64,000 nt of DNA. Origin: Sciurus carolinensis. Lineage: Eukaryota; Chordata; Mammalia; Rodentia; Sciuridae. The DNA lies in contig NC_062224.1 in the NCBI RefSeq assembly GCF_902686445.1, positions 50,467,156 through 50,531,155 on the forward strand, read 5' to 3'. Shown piece after piece: positions 47,441 to 57,737 of this stretch (position 1 is the first letter of the stretch; each line of letters starts with the position of its first letter). The notes below the pieces were generated by a model that ran no database searches, was not told the origin of the DNA, and saw nothing but the letters and a program-made list of their open reading frames with translations. A program made the position numbers and the translations under genes.

Positions 47441-47523
47441 CGCGCGCGCATGTCCCGAAAAGGAAACAAGGCTGTGCTCCACTCTGGCTTCTAATCACTC
47501 CATATGCCATTTCACATATGCAG
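44312..47523 (+). other. FRMD4A: FRMD4A intron, 3.2 kb
   Basis: Nearly all of this intron is unique sequence. I see no full SINE or LINE in it, only an A run at about 47020-47040 and the TG repeat next to the acceptor. Repeat-poor introns can hold regulatory elements. The segment at about 45880-46020 looks complex and is mentioned among the findings. Confidence 0.85.
47400..47451. repeat. (TG)n(CG)n microsatellite next to a splice acceptor
   Basis: About 18 TG units pass into 'gcgtgcgcgcgcgcatg'. The tract ends about 72 bases upstream of the exon that starts at 47524. It alternates purine and pyrimidine throughout. Confidence 0.95.
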
Positions 47524-47646
47524 GAGCTCACCGGCAAGCTGCCAGTTGAATATCCCCTGGATCCAGGGGAGGAACCGCCCATTGTTCGAAGAAGGATTGG
47601 CACAGCTTTCAAGCTGGATGAACAGAAAGTCCTGCCCAAAGGAGAG
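47524..47646 (+). CDS. FRMD4A: FRMD4A exon: central CUPID segment
   Basis: 123 bases, phase 0 to 0, 41 codons. The acceptor is 'ttcacatatgcag', weak because a TG-rich stretch and purines break its pyrimidine tract. The donor is 'gtgcgt', non-ideal at +4. It reads ELTGK, then [20 protein letters not shown], then [16 protein letters not shown]. The Pro/Gly-rich [28 protein letters not shown] block is the most recognisable signature of the CUPID/DUF3338 family and links its two coiled-coil parts. Because the exon is a multiple of three with equal phases, skipping would delete exactly this block without a frameshift. Confidence 0.95.
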
Positions 47647-48484
47647 GTGCGTTCTTCCTTGCTGGTGTTGGGAGTTCCTCACATTGGTCTTATTTTTCCC
47701 ATTAGCCAGGGGCTCCTAGGTTCTCAGTAACTGTTTCTTCATTGCTATACAAAACCAGCATCTTCCCTTTTGCCTTGACCTGAGTGAGCTGGTTAGTCGG
47801 TATGAGGCTCCCCGAGGTAGGATGAGTTTGCTTACCTTTAAACTTTGGATTTCTGTTCAAGTTGTTTGTTTACTGTAGACCTTTAGAAGGTGGCTTAGAT
47901 AAATTTGGGGAGAACATTCCCATAGCAGCCATGTATACTTATCTTTTCAATGTTCTCCCAGCCTTTTGTTGCTCAAAGCCATGACTGATCTGATCTGATC
48001 TGTGGAGGAAAACACCAAAGAGGAAGGGAAACAGGTGGTGTCGTTTCATGAGCCAGGGAAAAGCAATGAGGGCATGCTTCATGTGGTCCTAATTCACTGG
48101 GTTGCTAAAATCACCACAAAAACATGAACAAGTCACTTGGTCTGTCCTGGCCTCACTTGCTGTGTTTGGACAAGCCTTATTTCAGTACATGTTTTTATCT
48201 TCTTTGAGCTGAACACTGATGGAGGCAGGGATCGGGAATTCAGAGTTAAGGAGAAAACAAAACCAAAACAAAAAAATGTCAAGTCTCCATCTAGGTAGTA
48301 GGTATCCAGCTTCAGTCCAAGAGAAATGAAAGGCCAGTTATACCTTCAAGCCTCAGGGTCATGTATCTTCCCAAGTTTACTCTGAATATAACCCTGAGAG
48401 AGACCAAGTGCCATGTTGGAGACACTCATGATCCCTAGGACACCTGGTGGACACACCTGAGTGCTTCATCCAAAATGAAAGCTC

Positions 48485-48625
48485 AACCAGGCCTCTCTCC
48501 TCTTCTGTAAAATGACATTCATAATGCCTATTTCCTTGGGTTGCTACTAAGATTAAATGAGATCATATATGAAAAACATGGCACTCAGTACTCAGTGTCT
48601 GCTTGGTGTTCAACCAATATCAGTT
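48485..48625 (-). repeat. MIR SINE, antisense
   Basis: 'tcttctgtaaaatgacattc', 'gggttgctactaagattaaa' and 'gagatcatatatgaaaaaca' match the antisense MIR consensus. Confidence 0.8.
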
Positions 48626-48689
48626 GCTCAAAATGGAGATGAAATGTCAGAGGAAAGGTGTGATTTAGGAGACCATCTGACCAGGTATA

Positions 48690-48785
48690 TTTTTAAATCC
48701 TGGTGATCATTAGACTTACCTGAAGAACTTCACCTCCTCTTGGTGCTGGGCAGATACCTGGCACTTCAGCTTTAAAAAGGGAGTG
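48690..48785. mobile_element. Possible hAT-Charlie (MER-type) remnant
   Basis: 'atttttaaatcctggtgatc' and 'attagacttacctgaagaac' resemble the interior of MER5/MER20-like elements. No terminal inverted repeats are visible, so the assignment is weak. Confidence 0.3.
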
Positions 48786-50594
48786 CCCATACCCTAGTGG
48801 GCATCCCCTGGTCCCACTGTGGCTTTTCCCATTTGTCTGTAAAAGCTGACTTCAGTGCCCTGAGAACTCCCTGTGCATCATGTCTCCCTGACCTGTTCCC
48901 GCCCATTGTCTTTCCTAAACACATAACAGAAGCAGCAGACCTGGGGAGAGTTCCCCTGGGAAGGAAGAGACCCATCTTGGCTCTGTCATTGCTCCAGTTT
49001 CTCCTGGAAACATGCTTTGCTTTCCTGTTCCTATAACCATTTGCACAGAGTGGGCGTCCAGCCTTGTACTTGTCTTAGTTTAAGTGTCAAGATTTGTCCT
49101 GGGCTCCCACAAAACTCAGGGTCAGTGTCTTGGGCCAGGACTATTAACCACCTGGGAACAGCTGCTTGGTGGAGCCCAATTTCACAGAATGGTCTTTGTC
49201 CCCATTTCAAGGCCCCAGGCATGAGTCCATTTCTATATCCTCCCTCTGAGAGAACAAATGCAGCCAGCATTTGAAGGATTTGGAAGGAATTTCTTTCCCC
49301 TAAATAGTTCCGTTTGGCCTTCACCTTTTCCTCTCACTCCTGGTTCCTGCTCCCTTGAGGCTTCAATGCTCACAAGTAAATGAAATCAAGGGAGGAATGC
49401 TGTCCTTGGTGGAGGCCTCCAGCCTGGCGTGTTGCGCCCAGAAGCACGAGTGTTTTATTGGGCCACCAAATAGAAAAATTTGTTGATTCCAACAAACATG
49501 GCCATCTCCTCCTACTTGGTTAGATCAGTTCCTGTCAGACTTCAGTGTGACTCCAGGTTGCCAAGATTTGTGGTCTCCCCTGGCCACTGTGGGTATTGGG
49601 AGGAGTCACTGAGGCCTTGGTCAGGGGTTTATGAGGTATGAGTTAGAGAGTCCACCCCGCCTCTCTTGCAGACTCCTGGGTGCGCCCCAGGCTGCTGGAC
49701 CCTGGACTAATGAGACAGTGAGCATCCCACTGTTCCAGATCTGAGTCTGAACATGTGCTGCTTACAGCTAGCTTTGGTTGGAGGGGATTCACTGGGGAAG
49801 AGAAGAAATAGAAAAACAGACAAACTGACACTTTGGGGGGATTCTGCATTCATCCCCAAGTGCTCACACATACATGCATGAGCAGCCTCCTCTCTGTTCC
49901 CCCAGCAGCTGGTGTACACACATCAGCAGAGGAGATGACTCGTCCATAGAGAGGCCAGCAGCAAACACTCTGTCCAGGGAACAGCATGTTTGGGTCTTTC
50001 AGCCATATCTGACATGCAGGACTTCATATCTCCCAGGACCAGAACTCTGGGGGAAACTCCTCCCAGCCAAAGGAAGAGATAGAGATGGGAGGGAGACAAC
50101 AAGGAGGAGGAGACCCTGACAGTCATCCAAGGAGCTGGGAGAAAACTCACTCTGCCTTCACTCCCTGTCTGTGCCTCATGGAGGGTCCCATTATAGCCTG
50201 AGCATGGCCTCCATGAATAGATAGGTGTGAGGGGACCGCAGGACTTGCAAATACACCAAGTGGAATGTGTCCCAAGCTGGGGGTCATGGGGCGGGGCAGC
50301 GCTCAAATGTGTGAGACGGGCACATGTGGGCTAGTGGAAGTATGCACACATGTAAGCAAACCTCAGAGAAGAACGGCAGAACACTCTAGAAACAATGCTG
50401 CATCCTATGCCTCAAATGGGAAGGAAATGATAGCCAAATAGGCACAAAAGTTTGGTCTTCATGAACCTTGTTGAAGGCAGTGGAAAAGAAGCCAAGCAAG
50501 CCTTGGGGTGGGGCCTAGGCAAGGGGTGGGGAGAATGGGTGGCTCCCTGCTCAGCATCTCCGACAAGTGTCAGCCGTAGCTCTCCCTCCCACAG

Positions 50595-50823
50595 GAAGCT
50601 GAGTTGGAACGCCTGGAACGAGAGTTTGCAATTCAGTCCCAGATTACGGAGGCCGCCCGCCGCCTCGCCAGTGACCCCAACGTCAGCAAAAAACTGAAGA
50701 AACAAAGAAAAACCTCTTATCTGAATGCACTGAAGAAGCTGCAGGAGATTGAAAATGCAATCAACGAGAACCGTATCAAGTCTGGGAAAAAACCCACCCA
50801 GAGGGCTTCACTGGTCATAGACG
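50595..50823 (+). CDS. FRMD4A: FRMD4A exon: second coiled-coil segment and end of CUPID
   Basis: 229 bases, phase 0 to 1: 76 codons plus the first G of an Asp codon. The acceptor is 'ctctccctcccacag' and the donor 'gtcagt'. It reads EAELERLEREFAIQSQITEA, then ARRLASDPNVSKK, then a Lys-rich stretch with KKLKKQRKTSY and a second helix LNALKKLQEIENAINENRIKS, ending GKKPTQRASLVID. The Leu heptads and the basic patch fit a coiled coil plus basic segment. Together with the two preceding exons it completes the cytohesin-binding CUPID module. Beyond the donor the frame runs on for about 14 codons to a stop, but that is intronic. Confidence 0.96.
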
Positions 50824-51555
50824 GTCAGTGCCATCCCGGCTGCCCCTGCCCTGCTCCCATATGAGGTTTCTGTGAACCAGACAGCTGGTCCATTCGTGGT
50901 CTTAGGCCCAGCTCCCTGCATGGCCTAAGTGGTTTCTTAGCCATACTGTGCTTTATTGTCCACCTGTGAAATGATGTGACACCAAGTCACAGTGAGCAAG
51001 TGCACCCAGCTCCACAGATGAAAGGCATTGTACAAACAGCCTTATTCTCAACTAGTGATACCTCCCTATGGAGCCTGCAGCCATAAGGCAACACTTCAGC
51101 CCTCAGCGGGAGCTAAGTCCTACTGAATGTGCTAGCCCAAGCTGGCCCAGGCTCTGCCATTCTTAGGGACCCAACCACCTTCCCCAAATGTGGAAGGCAA
51201 GGTGAATGGGCAGTACCCAGCAGCAGGGTCTCCTGTATTCAAGCAGGCCTGCAGGCACGCTCCCCCTGCCAACTCTCTGCCCCCATCAAGCTGATTCAGT
51301 TCCAGGGACATTGACTTGGGAGGACTAAATTGTCCCCTCAGATTGTATAGAGCACCTTGAACTTCGATCAGGGTTGGGTGTTTGGGTGGCAGTGTTTGGT
51401 AAATTCTAGAAGGAAGTACTCAAAGAAACCCATCAACAAACATCAAGTCTCCCCAGTTGTAAAAGTCCCTTTTTTTAAATCAGAAAATTCTGGAAAATGT
51501 ATGTTAACTATGCTTTCATAGTGTATGTATGTATGTTTATAATACTTCTGCTCAC

Positions 51556-51768
51556 CAGGTGCAGCAGCACACATCTATAATACCAGTGGCTGGGGAGGCT
51601 GAGACAGGAGGACCACAAGTTCAAAACCAGCCTCAGCAACTTAGTGAGGCCCTGTCTCCAAATAAAATATAAAAATGGGGTGGGGTTATTGCTCAGTGAT
51701 TAAGTGCCTCTGAGTTCAGTCCCTGGTAGCAGTACTACTACTACTACTAATAATAATAATAGTAATGA
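51556..51768 (+). mobile_element. B1-dID SINE, sense, with (ACT)n(AAT)n tail
   Basis: The B1 half runs from 'accaggtgcagcagcacaca' to 'ttagtgaggccctgtctcca'. The A-rich linker is followed by the ID half, from 'ggggtggggttattgctcag' to 'ttcagtccctggtagcag'. The tail has become an ACT then AAT trinucleotide repeat rather than poly-A. Confidence 0.92.
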
Positions 51769-51784
51769 AATACTTCTGTTCTAG

Positions 51785-52012
51785 GTAGGTAGAAAGAAGA
51801 ATAGGCTTCCAGGAGCTGGGGGCTGAGTGGGAGGAGAAGTCATTTCTTAATGGGTACTAGGTTTCAGATTGGAGATTTAAAATGCTATCCAATCAGAAGA
51901 TGGTTGGTGGCAATGGTCACACAACAATGTGAATGTATTTAATGCCACTGGCTAAACAGTTAAAATGGTAAATCTCATGCAACTTACATTTTACCACAAT
52001 TATATATATGTA
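51785..52012 (+). mobile_element. Old L1 3' end, sense
   Basis: 'gatggttggtggcaatggtc', 'acacaacaatgtgaatgtat', 'ttaatgccactggctaaaca' and 'acattttaccacaat' are the well-known L1M 3' terminus. It lies directly after the B1-dID. Confidence 0.8.
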
Positions 52013-52526
52013 TCTTCAACCTAAAACTGCAGGCTTACTAGGGAAGCACTGATGTATTAGAGATTACAGAGGGCCAGAGTCAAGGCCCTCTGTCTCCTAG
52101 CTGTTCACATCCGTCAAATAATATGAAAACAATGAATTCCTAGTGGGAGAGGGAGGGAGGAGCTGACTATAAGAACTCTTTCTGCTCTAGGAAATTCAAA
52201 ATGCCCATCCTTCCTGACCTTACCCTGCTGTCCTTGACCGGGACCATGTAACTTCCCTTCTGCTTCCTAACGGTCAGCCAGCCCTTCTCTGTCTTAGACT
52301 TCCTTAGAGACCTCCCTCTGCCCCCTTGAAGGCACTTAGGACTTTCCAGCTCAGCGGAAGCATCCAGCATCCCAACTGGGTAGGGCAGCTCAGGAATGAC
52401 CGTCTCGCTGGGTGGCCACAGGAAAGCCTACAACTGCCTGAATGAGGGCTATTCTTTTAGGTCTGCTGACAGAATTGCTTTTTAAATCATTATCTCTGCC
52501 AACCCCTGTATCCTTTTGTCCACATT

Positions 52527-52732
52527 TACAGTCTTTTTTTTTTTCCCCTCCACAGTACTGAAGATTGAACCCAGGCACATTCTACCTCTGGGTTACATCC
52601 CCAGTCCTTTCTGTTTTTTGTTTGTTTTTTTGTTTTGTTTTTTGAGAAAGTGTCGCACTGAGTTGTCCAGGTTGGCCTGGAATTTGCAGTCCTCCTACTT
52701 CAGTGTCCCAAGTCACTGGGATTACAGGCATA
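52527..52732 (-). mobile_element. B1-dID SINE, antisense
   Basis: A T tract is followed by the antisense ID half ('tgaagattgaacccaggcac', 'tgggttacatccccagtcc') and a T/G-rich linker. The antisense B1 half then runs 'gagttgtccaggttggcctg' to 'tcactgggattacaggcat'. Confidence 0.9.
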
Positions 52733-52772
52733 CTAGCAAGATAATTTCTTGCTCCTAGCAAGATAACTTACC

Positions 52773-52866
52773 TGCTGCTGAGGATTGAACCCAAGCCTTG
52801 GCACATGCTAGGAAATGGCTCCACCACTAAGCTATACCCCATGCTTTTTTTTTTTCTTTTTTAAGG
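52773..52866 (-). mobile_element. ID-type SINE, antisense
   Basis: 'ctgctgaggattgaacccaa', 'cacatgctaggaaatggctc' and 'ccaccactaagctatacccc' form an antisense ID body, followed by a T/C-rich tract. Unlike other copies, the T-rich tract lies on the wrong side for a simple antisense tail. It may belong to a neighbouring, older element. Confidence 0.75.
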
Positions 52867-52984
52867 GCTCAAGAACCTACCTTTTGGGTATTGAAATCAG
52901 ACCCTCATCACAAAAGCCCACTTGAGTTGGAAGTAAATACAGTTCTGCTTAGCTCCTTAGCATGGTTTTATATTTCAAGAGATA

Positions 52985-53115
52985 AAACACTAAACTTGGA
53001 ATCTGAAGACCTGAGACCTTTGCTCACTTTGCCAGGAGAGTAGAGTAACTTCAGACAAACCACTCCTTCCTGGTTGCACCTCAGTTTCCCCAGTGGTGAA
53101 AGAGGGAGGATTATT
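52985..53115 (-). repeat. MIR SINE, antisense
   Basis: 'ctaaacttggaatctgaaga', 'taacttcagacaaaccactc' and 'cctcagtttccccagtggtg' match antisense MIR. Confidence 0.75.
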
Positions 53116-53655
53116 TTACTGCCTCTCTCTCGGGTGTGTTCTTAATTGAATGGTGTCTAGAGAGACGGAGTCTGTATTTAGTATGCTTGTTTTCTCTGCT
53201 AATGACTTCAGGAGTTTATTGAGAAGCCATTTATTGCCATGTGAGCAAAGCTAAGTTCCCTACCCTAGTTTCACATTCATGGAATAAAAAGCAGTTGACT
53301 TCCTTTGGTTTAGTTGGTACATGCCCTGAGTTTGTGCTGGGACAATGATGTGGCTTAACCAGGCTGGGTAGCCTTTGTATTAGATATTAAACTGCTCTGC
53401 TCGGTAGCATCCTGGGAACAAGAGCAAAAATACACAAAGATAGAAACACATTGCATTGCCAGGGGTGGGGACGATGAGCTATTGACCCACCATGGGAATT
53501 AGCAAAAGAAATGTCTAACAGCATTTTTATTACATTGTATGGGTTCTTTCAGATTAGAGAAAGGATATGGGGGTGGTGAACACTCTGCTCTTACAGATAG
53601 GGCTTTGTTTCAGAAATGTGCTAACATCATAGACTTTTGTTATTTTGTCTTGCAG

Positions 53656-53712
53656 ATGGAAATATTGCCAGTGAAGATAGCTCCCTCTCTGATGCCCTTG
53701 TTCTCGAAGATG
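53656..53712 (+). CDS. FRMD4A: FRMD4A small exon: acidic Ser-rich segment
   Basis: 57 bases, phase 1 to 1: it completes an Asp codon, adds 18 codons and ends with the first G of a Glu codon. The acceptor is 'tattttgtcttgcag' and the donor 'gtaggt'. It reads DG, then NIASEDSSLSDALVLED. The segment is acidic and Ser-rich and follows the CUPID module. SEDSS and SSLSD fit casein-kinase-like phosphorylation contexts, though this is inference. The exon length is a multiple of three, so it can be included or skipped without changing the downstream frame. Confidence 0.95.
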
Positions 53713-54519
53713 GTAGGTTTTCCGTTTCCTGCCTTAAAAGGGGGAGCACAGATTAGCTGGGATTAATCTGTATGCATCCTGGGAACAGCCTTGTACAAAG
53801 GCAAGAGCCAGGTGAAGGTGGAAGCCAGATTCCCTGCAAGCCATCTCATTCAATAGTCACTATTTGGTCAGCAGTGGAAGGTGCCACGTCAACACACTTA
53901 TTGGAATTTTAGCATTTCCTGGGTCCTGGACCTCAGATTTGAGGTGATATTCAGTGAATGGTGCTTCACTTTTTTAGTAGCCAAAACCACATTCTTAACT
54001 ACACAGAATCTACAACCTGTGCCTAGTTTCCTTTTGAATGTTCATAATATGTGGAGGAAATTGATTTGGATCGCAGATCAAAGAGTGACCCCACTGGGAA
54101 AATCTGGGGCTAATAGGAAGGAATAAACCAACAGTCTGTCTCTTCCTGAGACAGTAGTAAAAATCAGAGGCTACATTTCCCTTCAGAACCCTGGCCAACC
54201 TTGGAAGTTGCCTCATTATTACCCACTGAACTCAAACCTGGTGGTTACTAAGATATTTTCTTGGACAATTCTTAGAAAAACAGAGCTGCACCCAGACAAC
54301 CCACCACCACTATCATCATACGCAGTGGAAGCAAGAAATACAAACACAGGACCATGTCTGAGAATGTTCTTGTGGATGTCAGACCAAAATGTTGGGAGAC
54401 GAGGGCATTAATTATATGGAAATATATTAAGTGGCAATTAATTCTTTGCCCTTTAGGGAAACCTCAGGCAGGCAGTGATAAGTGGCTATTCAGATGATAA
54501 ACATAAAAGGCCTACCCAA

Positions 54520-54558
54520 GTGGTAATAATAATGATAATTGCAATAATAATAATGATT
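54520..54558. repeat. (AAT/GAT)n trinucleotide repeat
   Basis: 'ggtaataataatgataattg' followed by 'caataataataatgattgc' is an imperfect trinucleotide run. Confidence 0.85.
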
Positions 54559-55209
54559 GCTCTTGATGTGGGGAGAGCCTGGTTAGTTATTTACCCAGTT
54601 GTCTTGGCCCTGCTATTAGAAATCAGATTGTAATATTTTTATTGTCTGCTTCATTATATGGGTGAGGAGGACACAGGGCTCCTAGGGAGCAGGGAGGCTT
54701 GGTTTGAATATCAGAGACCCCAGCCCTGTTGTCGACCCCTGGTACCCCAGAATGTCCTGGAGGGAGCAAGAGTAAGTTGTCATAGAGGAGTTGCCAGAGC
54801 AATAGACAATGTTGCTAGAAAATTCTGAGACATCATCTGTGATTATAGCTTCTTCCCCATGTCTCAGAACTTAGGACCTCCTGAGGGGTGTCATTAGCTC
54901 CCTTGCTGCCCCATGCTCCCATTGCAGGCTCTTCCCTTCTAAGGACTCTTCCTGCCCTGACTCAAGGGGCATAGAGGGAATGGAAGCATCGCAGACATCC
55001 AGGCTTCAAGGTTGGAGGGTTGAGAATTAGGCTGTGAAAAGATGAATAGTTGAAAGTGGATGTAAGGGGTGCACAAAAGGTTGCTGGGGTTTCCCCTCCA
55101 GCCCCCTTGCCTTTCCTGAGAATACCGAGCAGCTCCTTCCTCTCTCCTCTCAATGCCACCCCTCCCCAGGTTCTCTTCATTGGTCCTTCCTAGTCCCTCC
55201 TCCTGCCTT

Positions 55210-55625
55210 TCCTGAGGTCCAGCCTGCCAGCAATAGTTCTAAAATAGGATCTTCACCCTGACACATTTGTGCTCAAGACATTGCAAAGGTTTCTGGTGGC
55301 TTGCAGACCAAATCCCAGCACCTTTGAAACTCAAGGCCGCTACAACCGGGCTCATTGCTCATTGTGGTATGCACACAGTGGGTCTGCTGCACCTCCCAGG
55401 TTGCCTCCCTTGCTCCCTTTGCTCTTCTCACCAGCTGCTGTCCCCTGGGTGGCCCCTGCTGCTCCCACCCTCCCTGCTCACACCCATGCTTTGGCTCAAG
55501 TTCTTTTCTTCCTCCTCTGCCCATCCATGGCCCAATTCCCTTCTGGCAGTGCCTTCCCAAACCATATCTGCTTTCTCCCAAACTCCTCTAACACAGTGAT
55601 ATTAGATCATTACTCCTGAAGGCAG
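55210..55625 (+). repeat. L2 LINE fragment, sense
   Basis: 'tctggtggcttgcagaccaa', 'actcaaggccgctacaaccg', 'tgctttggctcaagttcttt' and 'ctctgcccatccatggccc' follow the L2 ORF2-end/3' UTR order. It is diverged but long (about 400 bases), and it accounts for the proline- and leucine-rich open frames here. Confidence 0.7.
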
Positions 55626-55688
55626 GGAAAAATTTAGCTCCTCCCCTTCCAAAAAAAACTTTAAAGCAGATTAAATTAATCAGAACAT

Positions 55689-55884
55689 ACCAGGTACAGT
55701 GGTGCACACCTGCAATTCCAGCTACTTGAGAGGCTGAGGCAGGAGGATGACAAGTTTAAGGCCAGCCTGGGCAACTTAGCAAGATGCTGTCTCAAAATTA
55801 AAAATTAGAAAGCAATAGGGATATAGCTCAGTGGTAGAGCATCTGTGGATTTAATCCCCCAGTATTCTCAGAACAAATTAAAAT
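55689..55884 (+). mobile_element. B1-dID SINE, sense
   Basis: The B1 half runs 'accaggtacagtggtgcaca' to 'aacttagcaagatgctgtct'. An A-rich linker follows, then the ID half 'agggatatagctcagtggta' to 'tttaatcccccagtattctc'. Confidence 0.93.
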
Positions 55885-55979
55885 AGAATATTGGTAATTC
55901 TGGGGGGTAAAAAAGCAGGGAGTAGATACCTACATCCACCAGTAAATAATTACACTTGACAGGTACATTTGCATTCATT

Positions 55980-56075
55980 TTTTTTATCTCCAACAAATAT
56001 TTATTGAGCCCTTACTGTGTGTCAGCTGTCATTCATGGCCCTAACGACTTAGTGAACACAGCAAATAAAATTGAA
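55980..56075 (-). repeat. L2 LINE 3' end, antisense
   Basis: 'ccaacaaatatttattgagc', 'ccttactgtgtgtcagctgt' and 'agtgaacacagcaaataaaa' are the reverse complement of the L2 terminus. Confidence 0.8.
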
Positions 56076-56146
56076 GGAGTCTGATAGTCTCCTTCAAAGC
56101 CTATCAGACACTTAATGACTCTTGAAAGAAAAGTAACAACCCAGGA

Positions 56147-56285
56147 TGTGCTCAGTAGTACAGCACATGCCTAGCAATTGTGTCCATGCTGTAGTAGTAT
56201 AGCATGTGCTCAGTATATAACATGTGCTCAGTAGTATAGCACATGCCTAGCAATTATGTTCAATTCCCAATACCAAAAATAATAA
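56147..56285 (+). mobile_element. ID SINE with an internal duplication
   Basis: 'tgctcagtagtacagcacat' and 'gcctagcaattgtg' recur 73 bases later as 'tgctcagtagtatagcacat' and 'gcctagcaattatg'. A third partial copy ('agtagtatagcatgtgctca') lies between them. The end 'ttcaattcccaataccaaaa' is a normal ID 3' end with an AAT-type tail. Confidence 0.8.
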
Positions 56286-56636
56286 TAAGGTTGTAATATA
56301 ATAAGTGATAACTACATTTGCTGTTTGAAGCAAACAATTATTAATAGTCTTGAATAAAATTCAGACTTTATTCATGTCTAATAAAAATGATACCTCTCTT
56401 CCCATTTAATTGTTTGAGGTTTAGGCTTGATTGACCCTGGTTTGGCTTGACTTGGCCTCATTGTCTTGGCAATTGGGGGAGAGTGATGGGGCTAGCCTGG
56501 GTGAAGCAAAGGTGTGATTTGTCTGTGTACCTCCCGGGTGCTAATATGGGGTGACACTGGAGCAGGGAGTCTGGTTCAGAGTTTGTGAAAGGATGATCCA
56601 TACTCAGTTCCTCTCTGTCTTTCCGTCTCTATGCAG

Positions 56637-56874
56637 AAGACTCTCAGGTCACCAGCACAATATCCCCCTTACAGTCTCCTCACAAGGGACTCCCTCCTCG
56701 GCCACCATCGCACAACAGGCCCCCTCCTCCCCAGTCCCTGGAGGGACTCAGGCAGATGCACTATCACCGCAATGACTATGACAAGTCACCCATAAAGCCC
56801 AAAATGTGGAGCGAGTCCTCTTTGGATGAACCTTATGAGAAGGTCAAGAAACGTTCCTCTCACGGTCATTCCAG
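56637..56874 (+). CDS. FRMD4A: FRMD4A exon: proline-rich segment
   Basis: 238 bases, phase 1 to 2: 79 codons including the completed Glu, plus 'AG' of a Ser codon. The acceptor is 'ttccgtctctatgcag' and the donor 'gtgagt'. It reads EDSQVTSTISPLQSPHKG, then LPPRPPSHNRPPPPQSLEG, then a His/Tyr/Lys-rich part (QMHYHRNDYDKSPIKPKMW), and ends SESSLDEPYEKVKKRSSHGH. The LPPRPP and RPPPP stretches are PxxP motifs of the kind bound by SH3 domains. SPHK and SPIK are possible proline-directed kinase sites. These functional readings are inference; the segment is predicted to be disordered. Confidence 0.96.
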
Positions 56875-57737
56875 GTGAGTCGTGTTGTAAAATCCAAGAT
56901 GAGGTCACTGTCCACATCTGGAAGGAATCCAAGGGCCATTTCAAACAGCATCCACAAATCACAAAACTCAACCTGGTTTCTCCTTTCAGCAGAGCTGTTC
57001 TCACAGCGCCCTCTGCTGCTGACCCTCTTGAGGTACAGATTGTTATCCAAAGGGTTTTGGCTCACACTCAATGTGTTGGCAGATGGCTTTAATGTTGTTA
57101 AATTCCACAGGAATTAATTAGGAAATCTTAGGCAGCACTATTCCAAAAAAAAGTGGCAAATGAGAGTCCACTCATAGAAATCCCGAAGTGGTTCAGAACC
57201 CTAAACCATCTTCCAACAGAATTCTGGAGCCAAACAGTTGTAATCTGAGCTGTACATTATCAGCTCATTACTTGGCTAATATTGTAAAGAGGGGTGTGTG
57301 GTTTTTTTTGTTTGTTTGTTTGTTTTGTTTGTTTTGGTTTTTTTTTTGGAAAGCATTTTTGGTCCACTTCTCTGTTTTTCTCATTTCCCTTAATTATACC
57401 CTGCCCCAAGTGGGTGCCCGACAGTTATTTGTCTCTTGGAAAACAAAAGCTTAAGGAGAGGGGCTTCACAGAATTGTTACACTGTGCCTATTACAGAGAA
57501 GGCTAAGAAGAAGAGTGTCCATCTCACATTGCCCGCAGGTGGGGGGAGCAGGGACAAGGCCCCCCACTTACCCACGGCTGGCGGGAAGGCAGGAGACCAC
57601 AGAAGAGACCTGTGGGAGCAAGGGCAGGTGTCCTGGCAAACTTTCCCCACACCAAAATCCATGTCCCAAGCTGGTTAGATTGCTGGGGAAGGGTGACGCC
57701 GTCTGGCAGGACCAGCATGACTTCCTTTGTTTTACAG
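56875..57737 (+). other. FRMD4A: FRMD4A intron, 0.86 kb, with (TTTG)n
   Basis: This is the shortest intron in the window. It contains a TTTG/T-rich run at 57301-57348. The rest is unique sequence. Several open frames cross it, but they lack splice or start support. Confidence 0.92.

Larger units (their letters stand above)
47647..50594 (+). other. FRMD4A: FRMD4A intron, 2.9 kb
   Basis: It holds one antisense MIR and one possible hAT remnant. The remainder, including 48790-50590, is unique sequence without a supported gene. A small (TGATC)n run lies at about 47986-48002. Confidence 0.88.
50824..53655 (+). other. FRMD4A: FRMD4A intron, 2.8 kb, SINE-rich
   Basis: It contains two B1-dID copies in opposite orientation, an antisense ID, an old L1 piece and an antisense MIR. 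The first 700 bases and 53120-53650 are unique sequence with nothing I can name. Confidence 0.9.
53713..56636 (+). other. FRMD4A: FRMD4A intron, 2.9 kb
   Basis: It contains an AAT/GAT-rich microsatellite, two L2 pieces, a B1-dID and a rearranged ID SINE. 53720-54510 and 54560-55200 are unique sequence with no gene seen. Confidence 0.9.

Noticed and set aside
55267..55619. Overlapping proline/leucine-rich frames of 110 and 116 codons
   Set aside because: They lie inside a diverged L2 LINE fragment.
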